A stretch of DNA of 64,000 bases from Mediterraneibacter glycyrrhizinilyticus (GTDB lineage: Bacteria > Bacillota > Clostridia > Lachnospirales > Lachnospiraceae), in NCBI RefSeq assembly GCF_015560805.1, contig NZ_JADMSO010000002.1:186001-250000 (forward strand). Direction: 5' to 3'. The position numbers and the translations under genes were made by a program. The notes under the pieces are model-generated. The model worked only from the letters and a program-made list of their open reading frames with translations. It searched no databases and was not told where the DNA came from. Below, one piece after another: positions 17,182 to 25,405 of the stretch (positions are counted from its first letter, which is position 1; every line of letters begins with the position of its first letter).

Positions 17182-18059
17182 AAAAATATACAGTGAACAA
17201 ACCGTATGAAAAAGAAGTGCTGGACAAGCTGCATCGTGTGCAGGTTGAGATCCTGCGTGACTTTGACGCGGTATGTGAAAAACATCAGCTGCATTATTTT
17301 GCAGTGTACGGCACTGCGATCGGGGCAGTGCGGCACGGCGGATTTATTCCGTGGGATGACGATGTGGATGTGGCGATGCTCAGAGAAGACTACGAAAAGT
17401 TTTTGCAGATCTTTCCGGAGGAGATGGCAGAACGGTATCAGCTGATGACCCCGGAGCTGGATGGAGATTATACATGTACCGTGACGCATCTGCAGCGGAA
17501 ACATACGAAATTTATTTCAGAGGTGACGGAAAATCTTCCCTATGAACAGTGTATCGATCTGGATATCTTTCCGTTGGATGAGGTGGCGGAAGAAGCGCGT
17601 GCACAGAAGAAGCAGGGAAGAATGGCGGTATTCTGGGGGCGGATGTTGTTCCTGTGCGGTTCCGGACAGCCGGTGATCGCAGCGGACGGTCTTGTCGGAA
17701 ACCTGATGGCGGCAGCCTGTGCCTGCGTGCATGCCGTGCTGAAATTATTCCGTGTTTCACCGAGAAGTCTGTATCGGAAATTTGTACGGACGGCGACCTG
17801 CTATAACGGAGGCGGCGGAGAATATGTGACGTCCTTTGAATATAACGGCTGTCTGAAAGACAAAATAAAAAAGAAAGATCTGTTTCCGCTTGAGAAAGTT
17901 CCGTTTGAAGATATGGAACTGTATATTCCGGCAAACAATCATGAATTTCTGACACATGTGTACGGCGACTATATGAAACTGCCTCCGGAAAATGAGCGTG
18001 TGAACCATATGCCGAAAGTGATCCAGTTTGAGGGAGAGGCGCCGATCTACAACCAATAA
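17178..18059 (+). CDS. licD: LicD family phosphocholine transferase
   Basis: This 293-residue protein of the LicD (nucleotidyltransferase-fold) family would move phosphocholine from CDP-choline to a sugar on the growing polymer. The signature is YGTAIGAVRHGGFIPWDDDV (residues 44-63) with the metal-binding acidic cluster Asp60, Asp61, Asp62 and Asp64. Its position behind a flippase and near two licC-like genes makes phosphocholine more likely than another phospho-alcohol. An alternative is transfer of phosphoribitol or phosphoglycerol, which some LicD/fukutin relatives perform. A second, partial LicD gene lies at the right window edge. Confidence 0.9.
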   Translation: MKKYTVNKPYEKEVLDKLHRVQVEILRDFDAVCEKHQLHYFAVYGTAIGAVRHGGFIPWDDDVDVAMLREDYEKFLQIFPEEMAERYQLMTPELDGDYTCTVTHLQRKHTKFISEVTENLPYEQCIDLDIFPLDEVAEEARAQKKQGRMAVFWGRMLFLCGSGQPVIAADGLVGNLMAAACACVHAVLKLFRVSPRSLYRKFVRTATCYNGGGGEYVTSFEYNGCLKDKIKKKDLFPLEKVPFEDMELYIPANNHEFLTHVYGDYMKLPPENERVNHMPKVIQFEGEAPIYNQ

Positions 18060-18088
18060 ACGGCAGAAAACAACAGGAGAAGAAGGAA

Positions 18089-19264
18089 ATGAAACGACGA
18101 TACTGTATTTTTGCGGCGCAGTATTTTCCGCATCTTGGCGGTGTAGAGCGCTATACATACAATCTTGCGAAAAAGCTGACCGAGGCGGGGGATGAGGTGA
18201 CGGTAGTGACTTCGAATGTACAGCGGATCGCGTCGTACGAGAAGATGGAGGGAATCACGGTATACCGGATGCCGTGCATCAACTTGTTGGACGGACGTTA
18301 TCCGGTCTTGAAATTTAACGGTGATTTTCGCAAGATCCACCATATTTTACGGGAGAAGAATTTTGATTTCGTGATCGTGAACACGCGGTTTTACATTCAT
18401 TCCCTGTATGGGCAGTGGTTTGCATGGAGCAAAAAGATCCCGGTCATCACGATCGATCATGGAAGCAGCCATCTTTCCGTGAACAATAAGATGTGGGATG
18501 CCATCGGCGGTGTTTATGAGCATATGATCACAAAAGTGGGACAGTTATTCTGCAAAGATTATTATGGGGTTTCAAAAGCCTGTGTGGAATGGCTTTGGCA
18601 TTTCCATATCAAGGCGAGAGGGGTTCTTTATAATTCGGTGGATCTGGAGGAAATTGAACGTCTCTTAACGGCAGGAGAGAGAACATACCGCAGTCGGTTT
18701 CAGATTCCGGAAGATGCGACGGTGATCACATTTACCGGAAGATTGTTACCGGAAAAAGGAATCCCGCAGCTTTTGGATGCGATGGACATCCTTGCGAAAG
18801 AGAACCCGAACCTATATCTTTGGGTCGCAGGGGACGGAGATTTGGAGGAACTGGTGAATGCGCGGCAGAACGAGCATGTGATCCCGCTTGGCAGACTTCC
18901 GTTTGAGGAGATCATCACCATGCTTTCGGAAAGCGATATTTTCTGCCTGCCGTCATTCTCCGAGGGCTTTTCCACTTCCATTTTGGAAGCGATCGCATGC
19001 CGCTGTTATGTGGTGACGACAAAACGCGGCGGTGCAAAAGAGACGTTCCCGACGGATGACTATGGAATGGTGATCGAGGACAACGAGACGACGAGGCTGA
19101 CCGACGCGCTGCGCAGGGCGGTTTCGATGGGGGAAGCGCGGGATGCGGCGGCGGAGCTGTCATATGAACGGCTGAAAGCACATTATACATGGGATATCGT
19201 ATCTGCACAGGTGAGACAGCTTTGTCAGGAAAAAACAACAGGAAAACCGAGGAAAAACAGTTGA
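18089..19264 (+). CDS. Glycosyltransferase family 4
   Basis: This 391-residue retaining glycosyltransferase has a GT-B fold. The N-terminal half begins with FAAQYFPHLGGVERYTYNLA; the C-terminal half carries FTGRLLPEKGIPQLLDAM and the EX7E-type block PSFSEGFSTSILEAIACRCY. It should act in the cytoplasm to add a sugar to the lipid-linked unit flipped by the product of 15913-17181. A GGAGAAGAAGG ribosome site precedes the ATG. Its stop overlaps the next gene start by 4 bases (TTGA). Donor and acceptor cannot be predicted. Confidence 0.9.
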   Translation: MKRRYCIFAAQYFPHLGGVERYTYNLAKKLTEAGDEVTVVTSNVQRIASYEKMEGITVYRMPCINLLDGRYPVLKFNGDFRKIHHILREKNFDFVIVNTRFYIHSLYGQWFAWSKKIPVITIDHGSSHLSVNNKMWDAIGGVYEHMITKVGQLFCKDYYGVSKACVEWLWHFHIKARGVLYNSVDLEEIERLLTAGERTYRSRFQIPEDATVITFTGRLLPEKGIPQLLDAMDILAKENPNLYLWVAGDGDLEELVNARQNEHVIPLGRLPFEEIITMLSESDIFCLPSFSEGFSTSILEAIACRCYVVTTKRGGAKETFPTDDYGMVIEDNETTRLTDALRRAVSMGEARDAAAELSYERLKAHYTWDIVSAQVRQLCQEKTTGKPRKNS

Positions 19265-19950
19265 AGAAGTTAATTATCATACCAGCATACAATGAAGAAG
19301 CAAATATCGTAAAAACAGTGGAGTCCATCGAGAGGGATGCGGTTGGATTTGATTATATTGTTATTAACGACTGTTCCACAGACCGGACGAAAGAAATTTG
19401 TGAGGAGCATGGATTTCATTATGTGGATCTCCCGATCAATCTGGGGATCGGAGGAGCTGTCCAGACCGGCTATAAATATGCATGGGAGAACGGGTATGAC
19501 ATGGCAGTGCAGGTGGATGGCGACGGGCAGCACGATCCGGAATTTCTGGAATTGATGGCAGAATATCTGGAAATCCATCAGGTCGATATGGTCATTGGCT
19601 CCCGATTTATCGAGAAACAGGGATTTCAGTCATCCGGGATGCGCCGGGTGGGGATCCGGTTCTTTTCCGGGCTGATACGGCTGATGACCGGAAAGACGAT
19701 CACCGATCCGACTTCCGGACTGCGTATGGCGGGACGGAATGTGATCGAATTATTTTCAAAGGATTATCCAAGGGATTATCCGGAACCGGAAAGTGTTGTG
19801 GCGATCCTCCGGAAAGGTCTGAAAGTAGCGGAGGTGCCGGTGATCATGCGGGAACGCGAGGGCGGTGTTTCCTCGATTTCCATGAAGAAATCAGTGTATT
19901 ATATGGTCAAAGTGACGTTGGCGATCTTGATCGAACGGATTCGTCGATAA
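19261..19950 (+). CDS. Glycosyltransferase family 2, dolichol/polyprenyl-phosphate sugar synthase-like
   Basis: This 229-residue GT-A enzyme begins KKLIIIPAYNEEANIVKTVE and has the metal-binding motif QVDGDGQHDP, typical of polyprenyl-phosphate mannose or glucose synthases. The TTG start at 19261 overlaps the previous stop, with a GAGG-type site just upstream; the open frame reaches further up but without homology. It is followed by a small DUF2304 membrane protein, a pairing often seen for such enzymes. It probably makes a polyprenyl-phosphate-linked sugar used outside the membrane, or modifies the unit directly. Confidence 0.85.
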   Translation: MKKLIIIPAYNEEANIVKTVESIERDAVGFDYIVINDCSTDRTKEICEEHGFHYVDLPINLGIGGAVQTGYKYAWENGYDMAVQVDGDGQHDPEFLELMAEYLEIHQVDMVIGSRFIEKQGFQSSGMRRVGIRFFSGLIRLMTGKTITDPTSGLRMAGRNVIELFSKDYPRDYPEPESVVAILRKGLKVAEVPVIMREREGGVSSISMKKSVYYMVKVTLAILIERIRR

Positions 19951-19965
19951 GGAAAGGATGGGAAG

Positions 19966-20379
19966 ATGGATATTAAAATTCAGATCATCGTAGCTGCAGG
20001 CGTTTTGTTAGGGCTGGCTGCTATTATCAATATGATTCGAAAAAAAAGTCTGGAACTGCAGTATGCGCTTGCCTGGCTGTTTGTCGGAGGAGGGATTCTT
20101 GTATTGGACTGTTTTCCGCAGATCCTGACATGGCTTGCCCATGAAGCCGGGGTTGCAAGTCCGGTCAATATGCTGTTTTTCCTTGGATTTTGCTTCTCTC
20201 TGGTGATCATTTTCACATTGACGGTGACGGTATCCCGGATGTCGACTCAGATCAAAGAACTGACACAGGCACAGGCGCTTCAGAAAGAAAGCAGGGAACG
20301 AAAAGAAGACGCAGGAATGAAGAACAACGTCAAGAACAAAGCCAAGAATGACGCAGATGTGAAGAACAGCGTGCAATAG
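19966..20379 (+). CDS. DUF2304 small membrane protein
   Basis: This 137-residue protein has three hydrophobic segments (about 5-22, 33-52 and 67-88) followed by a basic, charged tail of about 40 residues with Lys/Asn/Asp repeats. The arrangement and LQYALAWLFVGGGILVL fit the DUF2304 family, whose members usually sit next to polyprenyl-phosphate glycosyltransferases. It follows the GT2 gene by 15 bp with GGAAAGGATGGG as the ribosome site. A role in supporting or anchoring that enzyme, or in moving the lipid-linked sugar, is inferred. Confidence 0.75.
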   Translation: MDIKIQIIVAAGVLLGLAAIINMIRKKSLELQYALAWLFVGGGILVLDCFPQILTWLAHEAGVASPVNMLFFLGFCFSLVIIFTLTVTVSRMSTQIKELTQAQALQKESRERKEDAGMKNNVKNKAKNDADVKNSVQ

Positions 20380-20408
20380 TTGATTTTAAGCCGTAGAAAT
20401 GGTATAAT
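20380..20408 (+). promoter_or_regulatory. Promoter of the rhamnose/ABC export operon
   Basis: TTGATT (20380-20385) and TATAAT (20403-20408) are separated by 17 bp, 32 bp before the rfbB start. It begins right after the DUF2304 stop and separates the choline-linked operon from the rhamnan operon. Confidence 0.82.
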
Positions 20409-20440
20409 AGAAAATAATATGCAATGGAGGAAGTGCAATT

Positions 20441-21517
20441 ATGAGAACTTATTTGGTAACAGGAGGAGCCGGATTTATCGGTTCAAATTACATTCATTAC
20501 ATGTTCCGGAAATATGACAACGAGATCCGCATCATCAATGTGGACAAGCTGACTTATGCCGGAAATCTTGAGAATCTGAAAGACATCGAAGATCGTGAGA
20601 ATTATACATTTGTAAAAGCGGACATCTGCGACTCTGAGGCGATCAACCGGATCTTTGACGAGAATGACATCGACCGTGTTGTACATTTTGCGGCGGAAAG
20701 CCATGTGGATCGAAGCATCCGCAATCCGGAAGTATTCGTAAAGACGAACGTACTTGGTACTCTGGTGATGCTCAATGCAGCGAAAGCAGCATGGGAACTT
20801 CCGGACGGAACATTCAAGCCGGACAAGAAGTTTTTACATGTGTCCACAGATGAAGTGTACGGATCTTTGGAGAACGAGGATGAATTCTTCTATGAGACGA
20901 CTCCGTATGATCCGCACAGCCCGTATTCCGCAAGCAAAGCATCTTCGGATATGCTTGTGAAATCTTACATGGATACTTATAAGTTCCCGGCAAATATTAC
21001 GAACTGCAGCAACAACTACGGTCCGTACCAGTTCCCGGAAAAGCTGATCCCGCTGATCATCAACAATGCGCTGCAGGGCAAGAAGCTTCCGGTATACGGA
21101 GACGGAAAAAATGTGCGCGACTGGCTCTATGTAGAAGATCACGCAAAGGGAATCGATATGGTTCAGGAAAAAGGCAGACTGTTTGAGACTTACAATATCG
21201 GCGGTCACAATGAGAAGCAGAACATCCAGATCATCCATATCATTCTGGATACACTGCAGGAGATGCTTCCGGAGGGAGATCCGAGAAAAGAACTGGTGAG
21301 CGAAGATCTGATCACTTATGTCGAGGACAGAAAAGGACACGACAGACGTTATGCGATCGCACCGGACAAGATCAAAGAAGAGGTCGGCTGGTATCCGGAG
21401 ACGAAATTTGAGGATGGAATCCGTCTGACGATCAAATGGTTCTTTGAAAATGAGGAATGGATGAAGAATGTTACAAGCGGTGATTACCAGAAGTATTACG
21501 AAGAGATGTACAAATAA
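20441..21517 (+). CDS. rfbB: dTDP-glucose 4,6-dehydratase
   Basis: This 358-residue short-chain dehydrogenase converts dTDP-glucose to dTDP-4-keto-6-deoxyglucose, the second step of dTDP-rhamnose synthesis. The NAD-binding motif GGAGFIGSNY is at the N-terminus, followed by STDEVYGSL and the catalytic YSASKAS (YxxxK). Its length and motifs are typical of RfbB/RmlB. It heads the rhamnan operon behind a consensus promoter with a TGGAGG ribosome site. The usual rfb gene order is changed: rfbB comes first, then rfbA and rfbC, while rfbD lies 5 kb away behind the exporter and the large glycosyltransferase. Confidence 0.97.
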   Translation: MRTYLVTGGAGFIGSNYIHYMFRKYDNEIRIINVDKLTYAGNLENLKDIEDRENYTFVKADICDSEAINRIFDENDIDRVVHFAAESHVDRSIRNPEVFVKTNVLGTLVMLNAAKAAWELPDGTFKPDKKFLHVSTDEVYGSLENEDEFFYETTPYDPHSPYSASKASSDMLVKSYMDTYKFPANITNCSNNYGPYQFPEKLIPLIINNALQGKKLPVYGDGKNVRDWLYVEDHAKGIDMVQEKGRLFETYNIGGHNEKQNIQIIHIILDTLQEMLPEGDPRKELVSEDLITYVEDRKGHDRRYAIAPDKIKEEVGWYPETKFEDGIRLTIKWFFENEEWMKNVTSGDYQKYYEEMYK

Positions 21518-21531
21518 ACGGTCATAAAAAT

Positions 21532-21555
21532 CAGCAGTATCCTTGGATACTGCTG
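21532..21555 (+). terminator. Intercistronic hairpin between rfbB and rfbA
   Basis: CAGCAGTATCC and GGATACTGCTG form a perfect 11-bp stem, followed only by GTTTG. It looks like a weak terminator or an RNA-stabilising hairpin. Confidence 0.5.
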
Positions 21556-21641
21556 GTTTGCGTTGCTGTATATGTGTAAAGAATGGCAAAAAGGCTGTTT
21601 CCGAGCAGATATACACGACAGAAAAACTGGAGGACGAACAA

Positions 21642-22520
21642 ATGAAAGGTATTATTTTGGCGGGCGGTTCCGGAACGAGACTGTACCCGCTGACACAGGT
21701 TACAAGTAAACAGCTGCTTCCGATCTATGACAAACCGATGATCTATTATCCGCTCAGTATTCTGATGGAGGCGGGGATCCGTGAGATCCTGATCATCTCA
21801 ACTCCGGAAGATACGCCGCGATTTGAGGAACTGTTAAAAGACGGAAGTCAGTTCGGCGTTCATCTGGAATACAAAGTACAGCCGTCACCGGACGGACTGG
21901 CGCAGGCATTTTTACTTGGAGAAGAGTTTATCGCAGGAGACAGCTGCGCGATGATCTTGGGCGATAATATTTTCCACGGACATGGTCTGAGAAAACGTCT
22001 GAAAGCCGCTGCGGCGAAAGAAGACGGCGCGACCGTGTTCGGTTATTATGTAGATGATCCGGAACGATTCGGCGTGGTAGAATTTGATGCGGACGGAAAG
22101 GCAGTTTCTCTGGAGGAGAAACCGGAACATCCGAAGTCAAACTATGCGGTGACAGGATTGTATTTCTATGATAGTCATGTTGTAGAGTACGCGAAACAGA
22201 TCAAACCGAGTCCGCGCGGAGAGCTGGAGATCACCGATCTGAACCGGATCTATCTGGAAAAGGGAAATCTGGATGTGACGCTTCTCGGACAAGGATTTAC
22301 ATGGCTTGATACAGGAACACATGAGTCCCTGGTTGATGCGACGAATTTTGTCAAGACTGTGGAGACTCATCAGAACCGTAAGATCGCCTGCCTCGAAGAG
22401 ATCGCGTTCAACAATGGCTGGATCGACAATGAGAAGATGGGCGAAGCATGTGAACTGTACCAGAAGAATCAGTACGGACGTTACTTAAAAGATGTCATGG
22501 ACGGCAAATATATCGAATAA
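21642..22520 (+). CDS. rfbA: Glucose-1-phosphate thymidylyltransferase
   Basis: This 292-residue enzyme joins glucose-1-phosphate and dTTP, the first step to dTDP-rhamnose. The N-terminus [18 protein letters not shown] carries the nucleotide-binding signature; [21 protein letters not shown] and [20 protein letters not shown] are typical of RfbA/RmlA. ATG 21642 is fixed by CTGGAGGAC upstream, although the frame is open for 33 more codons. It sits between two intercistronic hairpins, so transcript levels may fall off along the operon. Confidence 0.97.
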   Translation: MKGIILAGGSGTRLYPLTQVTSKQLLPIYDKPMIYYPLSILMEAGIREILIISTPEDTPRFEELLKDGSQFGVHLEYKVQPSPDGLAQAFLLGEEFIAGDSCAMILGDNIFHGHGLRKRLKAAAAKEDGATVFGYYVDDPERFGVVEFDADGKAVSLEEKPEHPKSNYAVTGLYFYDSHVVEYAKQIKPSPRGELEITDLNRIYLEKGNLDVTLLGQGFTWLDTGTHESLVDATNFVKTVETHQNRKIACLEEIAFNNGWIDNEKMGEACELYQKNQYGRYLKDVMDGKYIE

Positions 22521-22531
22521 ATATAAACGGT

Positions 22532-22557
22532 GCAGGTCTTGTACAGACATGACCTGC
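22532..22557 (+). terminator. Intercistronic hairpin between rfbA and rfbC
   Basis: GCAGGTCTTGT and ACATGACCTGC pair over 10 of 11 positions with a 4-base loop. No long T-run follows, so attenuation or RNA processing is more likely than full termination. Confidence 0.5.
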
Positions 22558-22629
22558 ATCATTCTTGCTGTATGGATCCGGAGAGAGAAATTGGGATGCA
22601 CGGCAAAAAAGAGAGAAAGAGGTTGCAGA

Positions 22630-23190
22630 ATGGGAAAAATTACAGTAGAAACTTGCGAAATCGAAGGATTAAAAGTGATCACCCCGGCGGTTTTCGGAGA
22701 CGAAAGAGGGTATTTCATGGAAACTTACAATTACAATGATTACAAAGAAGCCGGGATCGATATGGAGTTTGTGCAGGACAACCAGTCCAGTTCTAAAAAA
22801 GGCGTGCTGAGAGGACTGCATTTCCAGATCAACTATCCGCAGGACAAACTGGTCCGGGTTGTGAGCGGAGAGGTGTATGACGTTGCAGTAGATTTAAGAG
22901 AGGGCTCTCCGACATACGGACAATGGCATGGAGTTCTGCTTTCTGCGGAAAATAAAAAGCAGTTCTTTATTCCGAAGAATTTTGCACATGGTTTTGTCGT
23001 ATTGTCAGAGTCCGCGGAATTCGCATATAAATGTACGGATTTCTATCATCCGAACGACGAGGGCGGTCTGGCATGGAATGACCCGGAGATCGGAGTAGAC
23101 TGGCCGATGCCGGAGGGGATGACAGAGAAAGACCTGATCATTTCAGAAAAGGATCAGCATTGGGGCGGCATTCGCGAGTATAGAAAGTAG
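22630..23190 (+). CDS. rfbC: dTDP-4-dehydrorhamnose 3,5-epimerase
   Basis: This 186-residue cupin enzyme performs the third step of dTDP-rhamnose synthesis. It contains FVQDNQSSSKKGVLRGLHFQ with the catalytic histidine in RGLHFQ, VRVVSGEVYDVAVDLR, and FAHGFVVLSESAEFAYKCTD. ATG 22630 is chosen because AGAAAGAGG lies upstream and the protein then starts at the normal place for the family. The exporter permease gene follows after 17 bp. Confidence 0.95.
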   Translation: MGKITVETCEIEGLKVITPAVFGDERGYFMETYNYNDYKEAGIDMEFVQDNQSSSKKGVLRGLHFQINYPQDKLVRVVSGEVYDVAVDLREGSPTYGQWHGVLLSAENKKQFFIPKNFAHGFVVLSESAEFAYKCTDFYHPNDEGGLAWNDPEIGVDWPMPEGMTEKDLIISEKDQHWGGIREYRK

Positions 23191-23207
23191 GATTACGGAG
23201 GAGAAAC

Positions 23208-23984
23208 GTGTCAAGTTATATAAGGAACTTTGTGAAATTTCAGCCGCTTCTTTCGGAGCTGGTTGCGAGAGACATCAAGATCAAATACCGGCGGTCTGTT
23301 CTGGGCGTCCTTTGGACGCTCCTAAATCCGCTCTGCATGATGATCATTCTTTCCATCGTATTTTCCAGTATTTTTAAATTTGATGTGGAAAATTTTCCGT
23401 TGTATGTATTGAGCGGTCAGGTGATCTTTAACTTTTTCAATGATTCGACGACCAGTTCTATGTCGGCGATCATCAGCAGCGCTTCTTTGATCAAGAAAGT
23501 GTATGTGCCGAAGTACTTGTTCGTGCTTTCCAGGGTGATGTCCAGTTTTATCAATCTGATGGCATCCTTTACGGCGCTGCTGCTTGTGATGGTAGCGACG
23601 AGAGCGGAGTTGCACTGGACGGTATTTTTGTCTGTGATCCCGCTTGCGATGGTCGTATTGTTTTCTTTTGGTGTGGGAATGTTCCTGGCGGCGATCACGG
23701 TACGTTTTCGGGATGTGATCCATCTGTATTCCGTGTTTACAACAGGGCTTCTTTACCTGACGCCGGTTATTTACCCGATGGCAGCGCTGCCGGATGTTGT
23801 GAAGACGATCGTCATGATCAATCCGCTCACCAATTATCTGCTGATGTTTCGGGATGTGATGTTCAACAATACACTGCCATCCGTATTTTCCGTATTACTC
23901 GGAATTGCCGAGGCGGCGCTGGCATTGGCGCTTGGTCTGTATGTGTTCTATAAGAACCAGGATGAATTTATTTTGAATCTGTAA
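23208..23984 (+). CDS. Polysaccharide ABC exporter, permease subunit (Wzm/TagG-like)
   Basis: This 258-residue ABC-2 type permease has about six membrane segments and the family start ELVARDIKIKYRRSVLGVLW, an amphipathic interface helix. With the ATPase encoded next it would export a complete polymer built on the cytoplasmic side. It uses a GTG start with GGAGGAGAAAC upstream. Its place inside the dTDP-rhamnose operon suggests a rhamnose polymer as cargo, as for the rhamnan exporters of streptococci and related firmicutes. Teichoic acid export is the other option. Confidence 0.93.
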   Translation: MSSYIRNFVKFQPLLSELVARDIKIKYRRSVLGVLWTLLNPLCMMIILSIVFSSIFKFDVENFPLYVLSGQVIFNFFNDSTTSSMSAIISSASLIKKVYVPKYLFVLSRVMSSFINLMASFTALLLVMVATRAELHWTVFLSVIPLAMVVLFSFGVGMFLAAITVRFRDVIHLYSVFTTGLLYLTPVIYPMAALPDVVKTIVMINPLTNYLLMFRDVMFNNTLPSVFSVLLGIAEAALALALGLYVFYKNQDEFILNL

Positions 23985-24023
23985 AAAGAAAACTGATGAA
24001 ATAGTAGGAGCGGTAAGCAGAAT

Positions 24024-24758
24024 ATGGAAAGAAATCCGATTGTAACTGTGGATAATGTATCGATGAAATTCAACCTTTCATCAGAAAAATTTGACAGTTT
24101 TAAAGAATATGTGATCAAAAGCATCAAGCGGCAAGTGTCTTATGATGCGTTTATGGCGCTGCAGGGCGTTTCGTTTGAAGTGATGCGCGGCGATTCGGTC
24201 GGGCTGGTCGGTCTGAACGGCAGCGGAAAAAGTACGATGCTGAAAGTGATCGCAGGCGTTTTAAAACCGACGGAGGGGAAAGTTGCGGTCAATGGGACGA
24301 TCGCGCCTCTGATCGAGCTTGGCGCGGGATTCGATATGGATCTGACAGCCCGGGAAAATGTATTTTTGAACGGCGCGCTGCTTGGATATAACCGTGCGCG
24401 GATGGAAGAGCAGTATCCGGATATTGTGGAATTTTCAGAACTGGCGGAGTTTATGGATGTTCCGGTCAAGAATTTTTCTTCGGGAATGGTTTCCAGACTT
24501 GCGTTTGCGATCGCAACGATCGGTACGCCGGACATCCTGATCGTTGATGAAGTCCTTTCGGTAGGAGATTTTCATTTTCAGGAAAAATGTGAGGCGCGGA
24601 TCCAGAACATGCGGGATCATGGGACAACGATCCTTTTTGTATCCCATAGTCTTGAGCAGGTCAAGAAAATCTGCAATAAGATGGCGTGGCTGGAAAAGGG
24701 ACACCTGAAGATGTTTGGAAACACAGAAGATATCTGTGATATTTACGCGCAGTCTTAA
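24024..24758 (+). CDS. Polysaccharide ABC exporter, ATPase subunit (Wzt/TagH-like)
   Basis: This 244-residue ATP-binding protein has Walker A GLNGSGKST (residues 63-71), signature NFSSGMVSRLAFAIAT and Walker B ILIVDEVLSVGD, with the H-loop in LFVSHSLEQV. It powers the permease encoded just upstream. It ends soon after the nucleotide-binding domain and has no C-terminal carbohydrate-binding domain of the kind found in some Wzt proteins, so chain end recognition is unlikely to reside here. The next gene starts 16 bp downstream. Confidence 0.95.
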   Translation: MERNPIVTVDNVSMKFNLSSEKFDSFKEYVIKSIKRQVSYDAFMALQGVSFEVMRGDSVGLVGLNGSGKSTMLKVIAGVLKPTEGKVAVNGTIAPLIELGAGFDMDLTARENVFLNGALLGYNRARMEEQYPDIVEFSELAEFMDVPVKNFSSGMVSRLAFAIATIGTPDILIVDEVLSVGDFHFQEKCEARIQNMRDHGTTILFVSHSLEQVKKICNKMAWLEKGHLKMFGNTEDICDIYAQS

Positions 24759-24774
24759 TGAGGATTAACAGTAT

Positions 24775-25374
24775 ATGAAGAAGAAAATCAGTAGTGCAGT
24801 CTTGATCGCTGCGATTTTGGTAGGTGCGTTTTTATATGCGCATGTAGATAAAAATATATATTTGTACGACAGAAGTCTGGAAAGTGAAGATTTTATCAAT
24901 ACCGGTATTTTGGAAGAGGGTGAAACGTTGGAGCAGACGTTTACGATGAAAGATGAGGCGATCGACGGGATCAATCTGAAGATTTCATCTGTGGGGAATG
25001 CGGAGGACGTAACACTTTTGGGGACTTTGAAAGATGCAGGATCCAACGAAAAAGTTTCTGAATTTTCTGTTGCCGGATCAGAGATCAAGAATAACAAGAT
25101 CAATAAATTAAAAGTTCCGAGAGTGGAAGATACAAAAGGAAAAGAATACACGCTTGTATTGGCGTGCGAGGGGAGCGACGAGCAGAACGGACTGAGTTTT
25201 TATGTGACTCAGGGAAATGTCGGAAAACTGACTGTGAAAGGGAATGATACGAACGGCGTACTTGTAAGCCGGATGCTCTGTCACAGATTTGATGTGGAGA
25301 CATTTATCGTACTGCTTGGATTTGTGGCATTTGTTTATGTATTTATGAGAACATTATACAAACTGTTTAAATAG
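24775..25374 (+). CDS. Bitopic membrane protein with extracytoplasmic beta domain, function unknown
   Basis: This 199-residue protein has hydrophobic segments at both ends (about 7-22 and 170-192) and about 145 residues between them that should face outward. That middle part alternates hydrophobic and polar residues (LEQTFTMKDEAIDGINLKIS; TLVLACEGSDEQNGLSFYVT) and looks like a jelly-roll or sandwich fold. I do not recognise the family. Lying between the exporter ATPase and the large glycosyltransferase, it may help with export or outer-face modification of the rhamnan (inference). Confidence 0.7.
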   Translation: MKKKISSAVLIAAILVGAFLYAHVDKNIYLYDRSLESEDFINTGILEEGETLEQTFTMKDEAIDGINLKISSVGNAEDVTLLGTLKDAGSNEKVSEFSVAGSEIKNNKINKLKVPRVEDTKGKEYTLVLACEGSDEQNGLSFYVTQGNVGKLTVKGNDTNGVLVSRMLCHRFDVETFIVLLGFVAFVYVFMRTLYKLFK

Positions 25375-25405
25375 CGGGAGTATCAATAAAAGGAGTAGAA
25401 ATTGA

